Positions 1 to 8,377 of a stretch of DNA of 34,311 bases are shown here, in pieces. A model generated the notes under the pieces. That model had not been told where the DNA came from, did not search any database, and saw nothing but the letters and a program-made list of their open reading frames with translations. Made by a program: the position numbers and the translations under genes. The stretch's first letter is position 1, and the number at the start of each line of letters is the position of its first letter. The stretch is taken from positions 1 to 34,311 of the forward strand of contig JAZNIV010000023.1 of the NCBI GenBank assembly GCA_045577675.1. Reading direction: 5' to 3'. This stretch comes from UBA1738 sp045577675. Its GTDB lineage: Bacteria; Bacillota; Clostridia; UBA1381.

Positions 1-128
1 TCTAAGCTTTCGCCGCTTGCTGACGGGCAGCCAAGACAGTGCATTCCGATATTTAAAAGAAATTCTGCACAGCCCGGGTCAAGGTCTAAAACCTCTCTGA
101 TTATCATATCCTTAGTTACTTGTTTCAT
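1..128 (-). CDS. DUF1858 domain protein, N-terminal part (runs off left edge)
   Basis: The reading frame starts at an ATG on the minus strand at 128 and is still open at base 1, so only about 42 residues are visible. It begins MKQVTKDMIIREVLDLDPG and continues with a CAEFLLNIGMHCLGCPSAS segment. The ending with two cysteines around a GMHCLGCP motif matches the DUF1858 family, small proteins or domains often found near hybrid-cluster or iron-sulphur proteins; their function is not settled. The start lies 17 bases inside the end of ftsH, and a GGAG ribosome site sits in the last ftsH codons, so it is very probably the last visible gene of the same operon and translationally coupled. Family assignment is from motif recognition; the C-terminus cannot be judged. 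Confidence 0.75.
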   Translation of the reverse strand, partial: MKQVTKDMIIREVLDLDPGCAEFLLNIGMHCLGCPSASGESL

Positions 129-1935
129 TTTCTGTTTCTCCTTTTTCATTGTTAAAATATTTCAAAAACTCTGCTCCGTCTATTACTTCCTTTAAAAGCA
201 AAGCTTCTGCTACGTTGTTAAGCTTTTCCATATTTTCTGTAAGAAGTGCTTTCGCCCTGTCATACTGACCTTTTAAGATGTTCTCCACTTCCTTGTCAAG
301 AAGCGCGGCAACATTCTCGGAATACGCTTTAGAATGTCCAAAGTCTCTGCCTAAGAACACCTCGTCATCGCTGTCATAGCAAATAGGCCCGATTTTTTCA
401 CTCATACCGAACTTCGCCACCATTTCACGTGCAAGCTGTGTTGCACGCTTTAAATCAGACGATGCTCCGGTTGAAATATCATCCATTGTAAGCTCCTCTG
501 CAGCTCTTCCGCCAAGCAGTACTACAATGTCATTTTCCATATCCTTCTTGCCGTAATACCATGTATCCTCCTCCGGAATATGCATAGTATATCCGCCGGC
601 TCTGCCACGTGGAATTATCGAAACCTGACGAACAGTGTCCCGGCTTGAAACCAATTTAGTAAGCACAGCATGACCTGCTTCGTGGAAAGCTGTCAGCCTT
701 CTTTCCTTTTCGGTCACAACCTGCGATGTTTTCTGAGGTCCCATCATCACCTTAATGTTTGCGTCCTCAATATCCTTTTCGTCGATTTCAACTTTATTTC
801 TTCGTGCCGCAAAAATTGCCGCTTCATTCATTACATTTTCAAGGTCTGCACCTGTATAGCCTACAGTTGCACGGGCAATCTTTCCAAGGTCTACATCCTT
901 TGCAACATTTTTATTGCGGCAATGAACCTTTAGAATTTCCTCTCTGCCCTTTGAATCCGGCTTATCAACTACAACCTGACGGTCAAATCTTCCCGGTCTT
1001 AGAAGTGCCGGGTCGAGAATATCGGGGCGGTTTGTTGCCGCCATAATTATGATGCCCTCATTTTTACCGAAGCCGTCCATTTCCACAAGCAGCTGATTTA
1101 ACGTCTGTTCTCTTTCGTCATGTCCGCCGCCCATACCTGCACCGCGGCGTCTGCCTACAGCGTCTATTTCGTCGATAAATATTATACACGGTCTTGATTT
1201 TTTTGCCTGAGCAAACATATCACGCACACGTGACGCACCAACACCAACATAAAGCTCTACAAAGTCCGAGCCGGAAATTGAAAAAAACGGCACTCCTGCC
1301 TCGCCCGCAACTGCACGTGCAAGCAAGGTTTTACCTGTACCCGGTGAGCCTACCAAAAGCACACCCTTTGGTATTCTCGCTCCTAACGAGATAAATTTCT
1401 GCGGATTTTTAAGGAACTCAACAAGCTCCATAAGCTCCTCTTTTTCCTCCTTAGCACCGGCAACATCGGCAAATTTGACCTTCTTGTTTTCGTCAGTATC
1501 AAGCTTGGCACGGCTTTTTGTGAAGTTTGCAGCACCTTTTCCTCCGCTTTGCTGCAGCAGAAGGAAAACAAAAAGTACAAGCATCAATATCGAGGAAATC
1601 GGAATGAGATAGTCAATCCATGAAACTTTTTTTGGTGCAAGCTGATACTGAAGCTTTCCTTGAGTAGCCTGCTCTATAATCTCTTCTCCTACATCCTCGC
1701 GAAGTACCTCTTTTGATGGTATCTCACAAGAAATCTTTTTATCGCCAACCACTGCAATTGCCGTTGTTCCGTCAATATACAGCTCGGATACCGCACCCTC
1801 CTTTATACCCGTTACCAAAGACGAGTAGTTTGACGGTATCGTTGTATCCATATAGCCGGAAACCGCGGAATAGACCATAAATATCACAGTCAGTATCAAT
1901 AACCAACTAAATATGCCTCTGTTTTTATTCTGCAT
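112..1935 (-). CDS. ftsH: FtsH, membrane AAA+ zinc metalloprotease
   Basis: 607 residues, the usual size. FtsH is a hexameric membrane protease that unfolds and degrades membrane and short-lived cytosolic proteins. Two membrane spans are visible (about residues 8-28 and 105-127) flanking a small extracytoplasmic domain. The AAA module has Walker A GSPGTGKT (196-203), Walker B IIFIDEID (251-258) and the second region of homology ending LLRPGRFDRQ. The protease domain has the zinc motif HEAGH (418-422) and the distal TGASSDL aspartate. The gene overlaps the 3' end of tilS by 11 bases, the classical tilS-ftsH neighbourhood, although the hpt gene that separates them in Bacillus is absent here. 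Nothing is truncated and identification is secure. Confidence 0.98.
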   Translation of the reverse strand: MQNKNRGIFSWLLILTVIFMVYSAVSGYMDTTIPSNYSSLVTGIKEGAVSELYIDGTTAIAVVGDKKISCEIPSKEVLREDVGEEIIEQATQGKLQYQLAPKKVSWIDYLIPISSILMLVLFVFLLLQQSGGKGAANFTKSRAKLDTDENKKVKFADVAGAKEEKEELMELVEFLKNPQKFISLGARIPKGVLLVGSPGTGKTLLARAVAGEAGVPFFSISGSDFVELYVGVGASRVRDMFAQAKKSRPCIIFIDEIDAVGRRRGAGMGGGHDEREQTLNQLLVEMDGFGKNEGIIIMAATNRPDILDPALLRPGRFDRQVVVDKPDSKGREEILKVHCRNKNVAKDVDLGKIARATVGYTGADLENVMNEAAIFAARRNKVEIDEKDIEDANIKVMMGPQKTSQVVTEKERRLTAFHEAGHAVLTKLVSSRDTVRQVSIIPRGRAGGYTMHIPEEDTWYYGKKDMENDIVVLLGGRAAEELTMDDISTGASSDLKRATQLAREMVAKFGMSEKIGPICYDSDDEVFLGRDFGHSKAYSENVAALLDKEVENILKGQYDRAKALLTENMEKLNNVAEALLLKEVIDGAEFLKYFNNEKGETENETSN

Positions 1936-3235
1936 GGTCTGCCTCCTTTATCTCAATTTTATATGCCCTTTTCGATGTATCCCAAAAATGCCTGTCTGTC
2001 CGCATTCCGCCTACAGACACAATTCTTTCGTTCTTCAGCAAAACCGGAATACTGTCACGATTATCTGACGGTATTTTTTTATCGGTGAAGTAATCCGACA
2101 GTTTTTTTCTGCCTGTCATACCTACCGGCGAAAAAACATCTCCGCTTCGGCGATTACGCACAGTCAGCCCTTCTGCATCCGAAAGGTAAAAATCCGGCTT
2201 ACCGCCAGTTTCGGTTATAAGTATATTCTTGCCAATTTCCGGAATGTTTAAAATTTTTCCGGGGTAAATTTTGTATTCATAATCAACTTTTTTTTGTTTT
2301 TTCTCAATAATCAGCTTTCCGTAGACGATTTTTGCCGAAAAGCCCATTGGAAGGGATATTTCCTTGCCGGTATGATTTTTTTTCGCCAAGTCCAGTAGTC
2401 CGTCTATATATACAGAGGACAGGTTTTCCTCTTTTCCCGATGCTTTTTTCCAATGCAGCTGCAAAATCCGCCTTTTTACCGGGGCCGGCTGCAAGCATAT
2501 TTCAGCCGTTTTTACCTCACCCGAATATGCTTTTTCTGCAAGAGCTTCTAAAAAGTCACTGTCCTCTTTAAACAGCCTTGCATTTTTTGTGACCACATCT
2601 ACAAAATTGGAATTAAACTCCTTCTCTATCTCAGGAATTAAATTCAGCCTGATTTTATTCCTCGTATAAATCGCCTCAAGGTTGGTTTCGTCTGTGACAA
2701 AAGCATACCCGTTGTCGTTACAAAACTCATAAATATCCGATTTTTTTATATCCAGAAGCGGTCTTATTACATTACCACGTCTGTAAGGTATTCCCGATAA
2801 CCCCTTTACCGTACTGCCACGCATAAAATTAAAAAGCAAGGTTTCAGCGGCATCGTTTTTGTTGTGTGCCGTTGCAACTTTATCAAAGCCGAGAGAATTA
2901 AAATAGTCGTATCTGACACCTCTTGCAAAAAGCTCTTCGCTCATTCCCTCGCTTTTTGCACCCTCTCTTATGTCAACAGTAAGGCAAAAAAACTGCACAC
3001 CAAGCTTTTTGCATAAATTCTCACAAAAATTCATATCCCTTTCCGCAGTATCACGGAGACTATGATTTACGTGAGCACAGGCGATGGTTATGCCGTATTC
3101 CTCCTTTAAGCTCAAGAGAACGTGCAAAAGTGCAACCGAATCTGCACCGCCCGAAAGTCCCACCAAAATGCTGTCGCCCCGTTCAATGAGGTTATACTCT
3201 TTAATTGTTGCTGCAGCAATTTTTAAAATATCCAT
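1925..3235 (-). CDS. tilS: TilS, tRNA(Ile)-lysidine synthase
   Basis: 436 residues. TilS converts cytidine 34 of the CAU-anticodon tRNA(Ile) to lysidine, using ATP and lysine, so that it reads AUA and is charged with isoleucine; it is essential in most bacteria. The N-terminal PP-loop SGGADS lies at residues 28-33, followed by the expected ACAHVNHSLR and ATAHNKNDAAET segments of the N-type ATP pyrophosphatase. The C-terminal substrate-binding domain is present, with the RNRRSGDVFSPVGM and KKLSDYFTDKKIP blocks. The ATG start is only 2 bases after the dnaB stop, with its ribosome site (GGAAG) in the last dnaB codons. It is followed, with overlap, by ftsH. Confidence 0.96.
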   Translation of the reverse strand: MDILKIAAATIKEYNLIERGDSILVGLSGGADSVALLHVLLSLKEEYGITIACAHVNHSLRDTAERDMNFCENLCKKLGVQFFCLTVDIREGAKSEGMSEELFARGVRYDYFNSLGFDKVATAHNKNDAAETLLFNFMRGSTVKGLSGIPYRRGNVIRPLLDIKKSDIYEFCNDNGYAFVTDETNLEAIYTRNKIRLNLIPEIEKEFNSNFVDVVTKNARLFKEDSDFLEALAEKAYSGEVKTAEICLQPAPVKRRILQLHWKKASGKEENLSSVYIDGLLDLAKKNHTGKEISLPMGFSAKIVYGKLIIEKKQKKVDYEYKIYPGKILNIPEIGKNILITETGGKPDFYLSDAEGLTVRNRRSGDVFSPVGMTGRKKLSDYFTDKKIPSDNRDSIPVLLKNERIVSVGGMRTDRHFWDTSKRAYKIEIKEADHAE

Positions 3236-3237
3236 AA

Positions 3238-4590
3238 TTACTGCTCTTCCTTTGCACGGTAATCAATATTTATAAATTTCGTATACTTTCCTTGCCAGCC
3301 CAGCTTAAACATACCTGTTTCGCCTGCTCTGTGCTTGGCAATCAGAACCTCTGCCATATTCTTATCCTCAGTATCAGGATTATAGTACTCGTCACGGTAT
3401 AAAAACATTACAATATCGGTATCCTGCTCGATAGAACCGGATTCTCGAATGTCCGCAAGCATCGGTCTTTTATCCTGTCTTGACTCTACAGCACGCGAAA
3501 GCTGCGACAGAGCAATTACCGGAACATCAAGCTCCTTTGCCATAATTTTTAAGGAACGCGAAATATCCGCAATTTCCTGCTGACGTGACTCGGTTCTTCC
3601 TGAGCCTTGCATAAGCTGCAGATAGTCAATAACAATCATGGAAAGACCTTTAGTTTGTTTTAATCTATGACATTTTGCCCTTATTTCAGACACTGTTACA
3701 GTTGATGAATCGTCTATATAAAGAGGTGCTGCAGCAATTTTATCAAGCACCCTTCCGAGCCTTGCCCAATCCTCGCCCTCAAACCTTCCTGTCAGAATCT
3801 TATTCGAATCAATAAGTGCCTGTGAGCACAGAATACGCTTTAAAACCGACTCCTTAGGCATTTCCAGGTTGAAAACTGCAACAGTCTTGCCGTCATTTAT
3901 AGCAACATGCTCTGCGATATTAACCGCAAAGCTTGACTTACCCATACCCGGACGACCTGCAATCAATATAAACTCGCCGCCGTGAAAACCGCCGCATCTG
4001 CGGTTCAGCTCATCAAAGCCTGTCGGCAGCCCTGTCATTTTATCAGGATTTGCTGCATTTTCCGCCATTTCCTGATAGGTGTCCATAATAATATCCTTAA
4101 CAGGAACAATCTCCTTTTTTTCACGGTCTGATGAAACTTCATTAATAAGCTGCTGAGCCTGCTCCAAAATCGTGCTTGTGTCGCCGTCCTGCCCCACTGC
4201 AATCGTAGAAATAGCAGTTCCGGCAGTAGCAAGCTTCCTTAAAGTGGATTTTTCGCGAACAATTTCCGCATAGTAGGTCACATTTTCTGTTGTAGGCGTA
4301 CTTGTGGCAAGGGTTGTAAGATAAGGTATTCCGCCTACTGCATCCAGCTTATCATACCTGACAAGCCGGTCATTTACGGTAACCACATCAACCGGCGTGC
4401 TTTCGTTGAAAAGCTCGAGTGCAACCGCAAAAATTTCGCGGTTTGCATCGAAATAAAAGTCCTCCGGCTTTACAAGCTCTGCAGCAGCAGCAAGGGCCTT
4501 TTCGTTCAGCAAAACACAGCCACAAACAGCCTTTTCCGCCTCTAAGCTGTGCGGCAGCTCATATTCACTTATATTCATATTATCTGCCAT
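3238..4590 (-). CDS. dnaB: DnaB, replicative DNA helicase
   Basis: 450 residues, full length. DnaB is the hexameric helicase that unwinds DNA at the replication fork and is loaded by DnaI/DnaC-type loaders. The N-terminal DnaB domain (about 10-115) starts with the typical PHSLEAEKAVCGCVLL segment. The RecA-like motor has Walker A GRPGMGKS (212-219), the NLEMP catalytic glutamate block (around 243), Walker B VIDYLQLM (320-327) and the ALSQLSR and DIRESGSIEQD motifs. It has no intein. The gdpP-rplI-dnaB order is the standard one of Firmicutes. A 31-base gap with a GAAGGAAAG ribosome site separates it from rplI. Assignment is secure; an internal ATG at residue 5 is a possible alternative start. 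Confidence 0.98.
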   Translation of the reverse strand: MADNMNISEYELPHSLEAEKAVCGCVLLNEKALAAAAELVKPEDFYFDANREIFAVALELFNESTPVDVVTVNDRLVRYDKLDAVGGIPYLTTLATSTPTTENVTYYAEIVREKSTLRKLATAGTAISTIAVGQDGDTSTILEQAQQLINEVSSDREKKEIVPVKDIIMDTYQEMAENAANPDKMTGLPTGFDELNRRCGGFHGGEFILIAGRPGMGKSSFAVNIAEHVAINDGKTVAVFNLEMPKESVLKRILCSQALIDSNKILTGRFEGEDWARLGRVLDKIAAAPLYIDDSSTVTVSEIRAKCHRLKQTKGLSMIVIDYLQLMQGSGRTESRQQEIADISRSLKIMAKELDVPVIALSQLSRAVESRQDKRPMLADIRESGSIEQDTDIVMFLYRDEYYNPDTEDKNMAEVLIAKHRAGETGMFKLGWQGKYTKFINIDYRAKEEQ

Positions 4591-4621
4591 ATAACCACTT
4601 TCCTTCTTCTTTTAGGGTGCA

Positions 4622-5068
4622 TTACTGCTCTTTAACCACTACCTTCAGCTTTCCTGTAACACCCTGATGAATTTTTACATCTACCGTTGTTGTACCGAGC
4701 ATTTTAATTCCGTCCGGCATAACAAATTTCTTTTTATCAATCTTAATGTGATGCTGCATTGTAAGTGCCTCTGCGACATCCTTTGATGTTATCGAGCCGA
4801 AAAGCTTTCCGTTTTCTCCTGCCTTTGCAGTAAGGATAACCTCTACAGCCTCCATCTTTTCTTTCTGAGCCTGTGCCTCCTCCAAAGCAACCTTCTGGCG
4901 GTGTGCTTCTGCATCATTCTGTCCCTGCATTATGTTAATGTTCGTGTTAGTTGCTTCCTTTGCAAGTCCCTTTGGCAAGAGATAATTTCTTGCATATCCG
5001 TCTGAAACCTCAACAAGCTGTCCTTTTTTTCCTTTTCCTTTTACATCTTGATTTAAAATAACCTTCAT
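4622..5068 (-). CDS. rplI: Ribosomal protein bL9
   Basis: 148 residues when started at the ATG at 5068. bL9 binds 23S rRNA at the base of the L1 stalk and helps keep the reading frame. The protein begins MKVILNQDVKGKGKKGQ, the standard bL9 N-terminus, and has the SDGYARNYLLPKGLA signature used to define the family. The open frame extends 25 codons further upstream into the end of gdpP, but that extension has no bL9 homology and the ATG at 5068 has a good AGAAAGGA ribosome site, so I chose the shorter form. The gap to gdpP is 7 bases, so the two are co-transcribed. Confidence 0.97.
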   Translation of the reverse strand: MKVILNQDVKGKGKKGQLVEVSDGYARNYLLPKGLAKEATNTNINIMQGQNDAEAHRQKVALEEAQAQKEKMEAVEVILTAKAGENGKLFGSITSKDVAEALTMQHHIKIDKKKFVMPDGIKMLGTTTVDVKIHQGVTGKLKVVVKEQ

Positions 5069-5075
5069 TATTGTA

Positions 5076-7082
5076 TCAGTCCTTTCTGTTATCCTCAACA
5101 TATTCCGAAATAGCATCCGTAAGCTGCATATACACCTCGTCAAGCATATGCGTTTTTATCTGAGCTCCGGCAATGGTTGCATGACCGCCGCCGCCCAGCT
5201 TTTCCATAATAACCTGAACATTTATATCTCCCAGCGAACGTGCAGAAATACACACCTCATTATCCATAGGATAAATCACAAACGCTGCTCTGATTCCGGA
5301 CAGATTGAGCATTTCATCTGCCGCCTGTGAAGAAATGACCTTCATATTCGGATAGGCTTCTTCGCAAACCGAAACAAGCATATTTTCACTAACCTGCTCC
5401 GAGTTCTTTATAATTTCGGCACGGAAAACGTATTCCTCCTTATCCACATTAAACAGCCGGCGAACCTCAGCGGTGTTAAGCCCGTATCTTCTGAGGTACG
5501 ATGCAGACTCAAAGGTTCTTACACCTGTTTTTAAGCTGAAATTCTTTGTATCCATTAAAATTCCCACATAAAGCGACTTCGCCTCAAAGGTGGTCATTTT
5601 TTTGTTATCGTCAATATATTGCAGAATTTCCGTTGCCATTTCACACGTAGAGGACGCATACGGCTCGTGATAAATGAGCGAAATATTTGAAACAAACTCT
5701 GTGCTTCGTCTGTGATGGTCGATTAAAACCACCTTGGTAGTCTTTTCCAAAAGCTCCGGACGCGGCATCAAGGAAGGACGGTGCGTATCCAGTATAACAA
5801 GCAGAGTATTCATAGTTATAATGTCCTCTGCCTCCTCCGGCTCGATAAGCATTCCGCGGTATTCTTCGATTTCGCTGACTTCCTCAAAAAGTGCCTCTAC
5901 AGCAGGAGAATTGTCAAACACAATATACGGCTCTTTCCCAAGTGAACGTACAGCCCGCTGCAGACCGATAGCCGCACCGAATGAGTCATAGTCAAGACCG
6001 CTGTGTCCCATAAAAATAACCTTGTCGGAGTTTGCGATAAAGTCCTTCAGAGCAACGGCAAAGGCCCTTGTTTTTACACGTGTACTCTTTTCATAGTCCT
6101 TAGCAATACCGCCGTAGAAATTGTATTGGCTCGCATCCTTAACAGCAGCCTGGTCGCCGCCTCTTCCGAGAGCCATATCAATAGCGGCTCTTGCATAGCC
6201 GTCATTTTCCGAAAGTGTTCCGCCAACGCCGACACCGATACTTACCGTAATCGGCATTTTCAGTGCATCACCAAGACTTCTTACCTTTTCAAGCACGTCA
6301 AATTTGCGGTGAATATATTCCTTCAGATGCTGATGCTCAAACATAACAATATAGCGGTCACGCTCGGTTTTTTTCATAATACCCTTGCTCTCTGAAACCC
6401 ACGCACTTATATACTTGTTTATCTTAGCAACAGTCTGCTGACACTCCGAATCGTCCATTTTCTGAAAAATCTCGTCGTAGTTGTCAATATTGACAATGGC
6501 AATATCAATTTTTTCGTTGTCGTAGCGTTTTCTTAATTCCTCAATCTCGGTTTTGTCGATGAAGTATAATAGCACCGAAAACTCCGGCTTATCATCGGCA
6601 GATGCCGCATTTTTTATAATGTCGCCCACAACATTGTATCGGTGACCCTTGTAGCCTGCATATGTGTAAATTCCGTTTGTTGACTTTAAAACCTCAGACC
6701 ATTTAAGCTCAGGCATAACGTCACTGATAACTATATTGTAAAGGTCATTTGTTCCAAGCATTTCTGCAAAAAGGTCGTTAAACCAGCTTATCTGACCGTT
6801 AACCTGCAGCACTGCCATCGGCAGCGGAAACTTGCTTATCGCGTCACTTGACATACCCTCTTTTTGAGATGTGACCATCTTAACGAACTCAGCAAAGCCT
6901 TTTTTGTGCTTGCGGCTTGCAGAATATCCGAATATTGAAACAGCCGCCGCAGATACCAGCAAAATTCCGCTTTCAAGAAGCTCTCTGTGATAAAGACAAA
7001 GTGCTCCGCAAAGGGTCAAAACAACAGCCGAAACCGCAATCCACACAGGCTCCTGACCGTTACTGTTATATCGCTTTTTCAT
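5076..7082 (-). CDS. gdpP: GdpP, c-di-AMP phosphodiesterase (PAS, degenerate GGDEF, DHH-DHHA1)
   Basis: 668 residues. GdpP hydrolyses the second messenger c-di-AMP to pApA and so sets potassium and osmolyte homeostasis and cell-wall stress tolerance. Two membrane spans (about 13-30 and 38-54) anchor it. A PAS-like domain (about 84-175) is followed by a GGDEF domain (about 190-320) lacking the GGDEF signature, as is usual for the family. The DHH catalytic domain shows H360, D364 and D366 in GHSGLDYDS, D432 in ILDTHR and the DHH motif at 455-457, and the DHHA1 domain ends with GGGGHATIAGAQ (630-641). All catalytic residues I can check are present. It heads the leftward operon with its own promoter (7146-7174) and an AGAGGAG ribosome site. 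Confidence 0.96.
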   Translation of the reverse strand: MKKRYNSNGQEPVWIAVSAVVLTLCGALCLYHRELLESGILLVSAAAVSIFGYSASRKHKKGFAEFVKMVTSQKEGMSSDAISKFPLPMAVLQVNGQISWFNDLFAEMLGTNDLYNIVISDVMPELKWSEVLKSTNGIYTYAGYKGHRYNVVGDIIKNAASADDKPEFSVLLYFIDKTEIEELRKRYDNEKIDIAIVNIDNYDEIFQKMDDSECQQTVAKINKYISAWVSESKGIMKKTERDRYIVMFEHQHLKEYIHRKFDVLEKVRSLGDALKMPITVSIGVGVGGTLSENDGYARAAIDMALGRGGDQAAVKDASQYNFYGGIAKDYEKSTRVKTRAFAVALKDFIANSDKVIFMGHSGLDYDSFGAAIGLQRAVRSLGKEPYIVFDNSPAVEALFEEVSEIEEYRGMLIEPEEAEDIITMNTLLVILDTHRPSLMPRPELLEKTTKVVLIDHHRRSTEFVSNISLIYHEPYASSTCEMATEILQYIDDNKKMTTFEAKSLYVGILMDTKNFSLKTGVRTFESASYLRRYGLNTAEVRRLFNVDKEEYVFRAEIIKNSEQVSENMLVSVCEEAYPNMKVISSQAADEMLNLSGIRAAFVIYPMDNEVCISARSLGDINVQVIMEKLGGGGHATIAGAQIKTHMLDEVYMQLTDAISEYVEDNRKD

Positions 7083-7145
7083 AAAATCTCCTCTTTAATT
7101 TTATATATCAGATTTTAAAAATAGTCATACTACACTTATTATATC

Positions 7146-7174
7146 ATTGTATCACATATATAAGGAATAGTCAA
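7146..7174 (-). promoter_or_regulatory. Sigma-A-type promoter of the gdpP operon
   Basis: On the minus strand a TTGACT -35 (7169-7174) and TACAAT -10 (7146-7151) are 17 bases apart, and the -10 is preceded by TGA (an extended -10). It lies about 64 bases upstream of the gdpP ATG. Assigned by match to consensus only. Confidence 0.75.
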
Positions 7175-7175
7175 T

Positions 7176-7202
7176 AGGTTAAAAAGCTGATGATTTTAAC
7201 CT
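7176..7202. repeat. Perfect inverted repeat between divergent promoters
   Basis: Arms AGGTTAAAA (7176-7184) and TTTTAACCT (7194-7202) are perfect complements separated by 9 bases. The element touches the -35 side of the gdpP promoter and lies upstream of the luxS promoter, so neither predicted transcript should contain it. A DNA-level operator is therefore more likely than an RNA hairpin. No regulator is identifiable. Confidence 0.5.
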
Positions 7203-7259
7203 TTGTACGATTAGCAATGGTGGATGACACTTTTTTATCCTCTAAATCTTTAATTTATA

Positions 7260-7288
7260 TTGAACTTTTTACCATAATATGATATAAT
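7260..7288 (+). promoter_or_regulatory. Sigma-A-type promoter of the luxS operon
   Basis: TTGAAC (7260-7265) and TATAAT (7283-7288) are 17 bases apart, with TGA just before the -10 (extended -10). Transcription should start near 7295, giving a leader of about 57 bases before the luxS ATG that contains two Shine-Dalgarno-like sites. Confidence 0.8.
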
Positions 7289-7351
7289 GCTACGTTGTAG
7301 AGGAGTTTTTAAATTGTGCTTAAGTATATAATTGATATAAGGAGCTTACCA

Positions 7352-7804
7352 ATGGATATAAAGAAAAATGCAAGCTTTGCTGTTGACCACACAAAATTCG
7401 GTGAAGGCTTATATATTTCCCGCATCGACGGCGACATCACCACCTACGATATGCGTACACGCCGTCCCAACAGCGGAGATTATATGGATAACATAACCAT
7501 GCACACCTTTGAGCATATGTTTTCAACATATATAAGAAATACCGAACTTGACGTAATATACTTTGGTCCTATGGGCTGTCAGACAGGGTTTTACCTGCTT
7601 ATAAGAAACGCAGATAACGAAAGCGTTTATGACCACATAAAAAAAGCCTGTGAAAAAATCCTTTCGCACACAGGAGAGGTTTTCGGTGCATCGGAAATTG
7701 AATGTGGGAACTACAAAACTCTTGACCTGTCTACAGCAAAAAAAGAGGCAGCAAGATATATTGAAGTTTTAAGCAGTAAAAAAACTGATTTTAAATATTT
7801 TTAA
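7352..7804 (+). CDS. luxS: LuxS, S-ribosylhomocysteine lyase
   Basis: 150 residues from the ATG at 7352. LuxS cleaves S-ribosylhomocysteine to homocysteine and 4,5-dihydroxy-2,3-pentanedione, the precursor of autoinducer AI-2. The metal site motif is HTFEH (51-55), and the PMGCQTGFY block carries the catalytic cysteine (C76); the second conserved cysteine is C118 in IECGNY. The family normally begins just before the ASFAVDHTK segment, and AAGGAG lies 7 bases before this ATG, so it is preferred. An in-frame GTG at 7316 with its own AGAGGAG 10 bases upstream would add 12 residues. First gene of a four-gene operon; 11 bases separate it from the next. Confidence 0.96.
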   Translation: MDIKKNASFAVDHTKFGEGLYISRIDGDITTYDMRTRRPNSGDYMDNITMHTFEHMFSTYIRNTELDVIYFGPMGCQTGFYLLIRNADNESVYDHIKKACEKILSHTGEVFGASEIECGNYKTLDLSTAKKEAARYIEVLSSKKTDFKYF

Positions 7805-7815
7805 GGAGAAATAAG

Positions 7816-8364
7816 ATGGATTATAAAGTCACTTTAAACGGAAAAGAATACGGCCTTCCCATTGTCGAAATAAAGGAAGGACTTAGCATTGCGGTGCTGG
7901 ACATGCTGTCCTCTATCGACCTTTCACGTGATGCAAGTGCGGCGGTATACAAAAAGCTGCAGGAATCAGGGCTTGACCTTTCAAAAATCGATACGGTTCT
8001 CTCTGCCGAAACAAAGGGCATCACCCTTGCATACCAGATTGCAGAGTACTTAAACCGTGATATGGTAATATTAAGAAAAGAACAGAAAATCTATCATAAA
8101 GAGGTTACAAAAGGAGCGGTAAATACATACACCACAAAAAATCAGCACTACCTGTACCTTGACAATAATCAGATTCCTAAGCTAAAAGGCAAAAATGTTT
8201 TGGTGGTGGACGATGTTGTTTCAACAGGGTCTTCCCTTTCGGCAATCGAGCAGATTTTAAATCAGGTGGGTGCGAACATCTATGCAAAAGCATTTGTTTT
8301 TGCCGAGGGCGACGCAGCAAAACGTGACGATGTCATTTTCGTAGATGCACTGCCGCTTTTATAA
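7816..8364 (+). CDS. Adenine-type phosphoribosyltransferase (Apt-like)
   Basis: 182 residues with a type I phosphoribosyltransferase fold. The PRPP-binding signature NVLVVDDVVSTGSS lies near residues 130-143, and the earlier SAETKGITLAYQIAEYL block is the segment that recognises the purine side in Apt-like enzymes. It resembles COG0503 adenine phosphoribosyltransferases more than Xpt or Hpt, because the PRPP loop lacks the Xpt form. The context supports adenine as substrate: the next gene encodes the nucleosidase that releases adenine from SAH and methylthioadenosine. The likely role is salvage of that adenine to AMP. The exact base specificity is inference. AAGGAG precedes the ATG. Confidence 0.8.
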   Translation: MDYKVTLNGKEYGLPIVEIKEGLSIAVLDMLSSIDLSRDASAAVYKKLQESGLDLSKIDTVLSAETKGITLAYQIAEYLNRDMVILRKEQKIYHKEVTKGAVNTYTTKNQHYLYLDNNQIPKLKGKNVLVVDDVVSTGSSLSAIEQILNQVGANIYAKAFVFAEGDAAKRDDVIFVDALPLL

Positions 8365-8377
8365 GGAGAACCAGCTT

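Noticed and set aside
5069..5143. N-terminal extension of bL9 by 25 codons
   Set aside because: It overlaps the end of gdpP, has no bL9 homology, and the downstream ATG has a good ribosome site and the canonical N-terminus.
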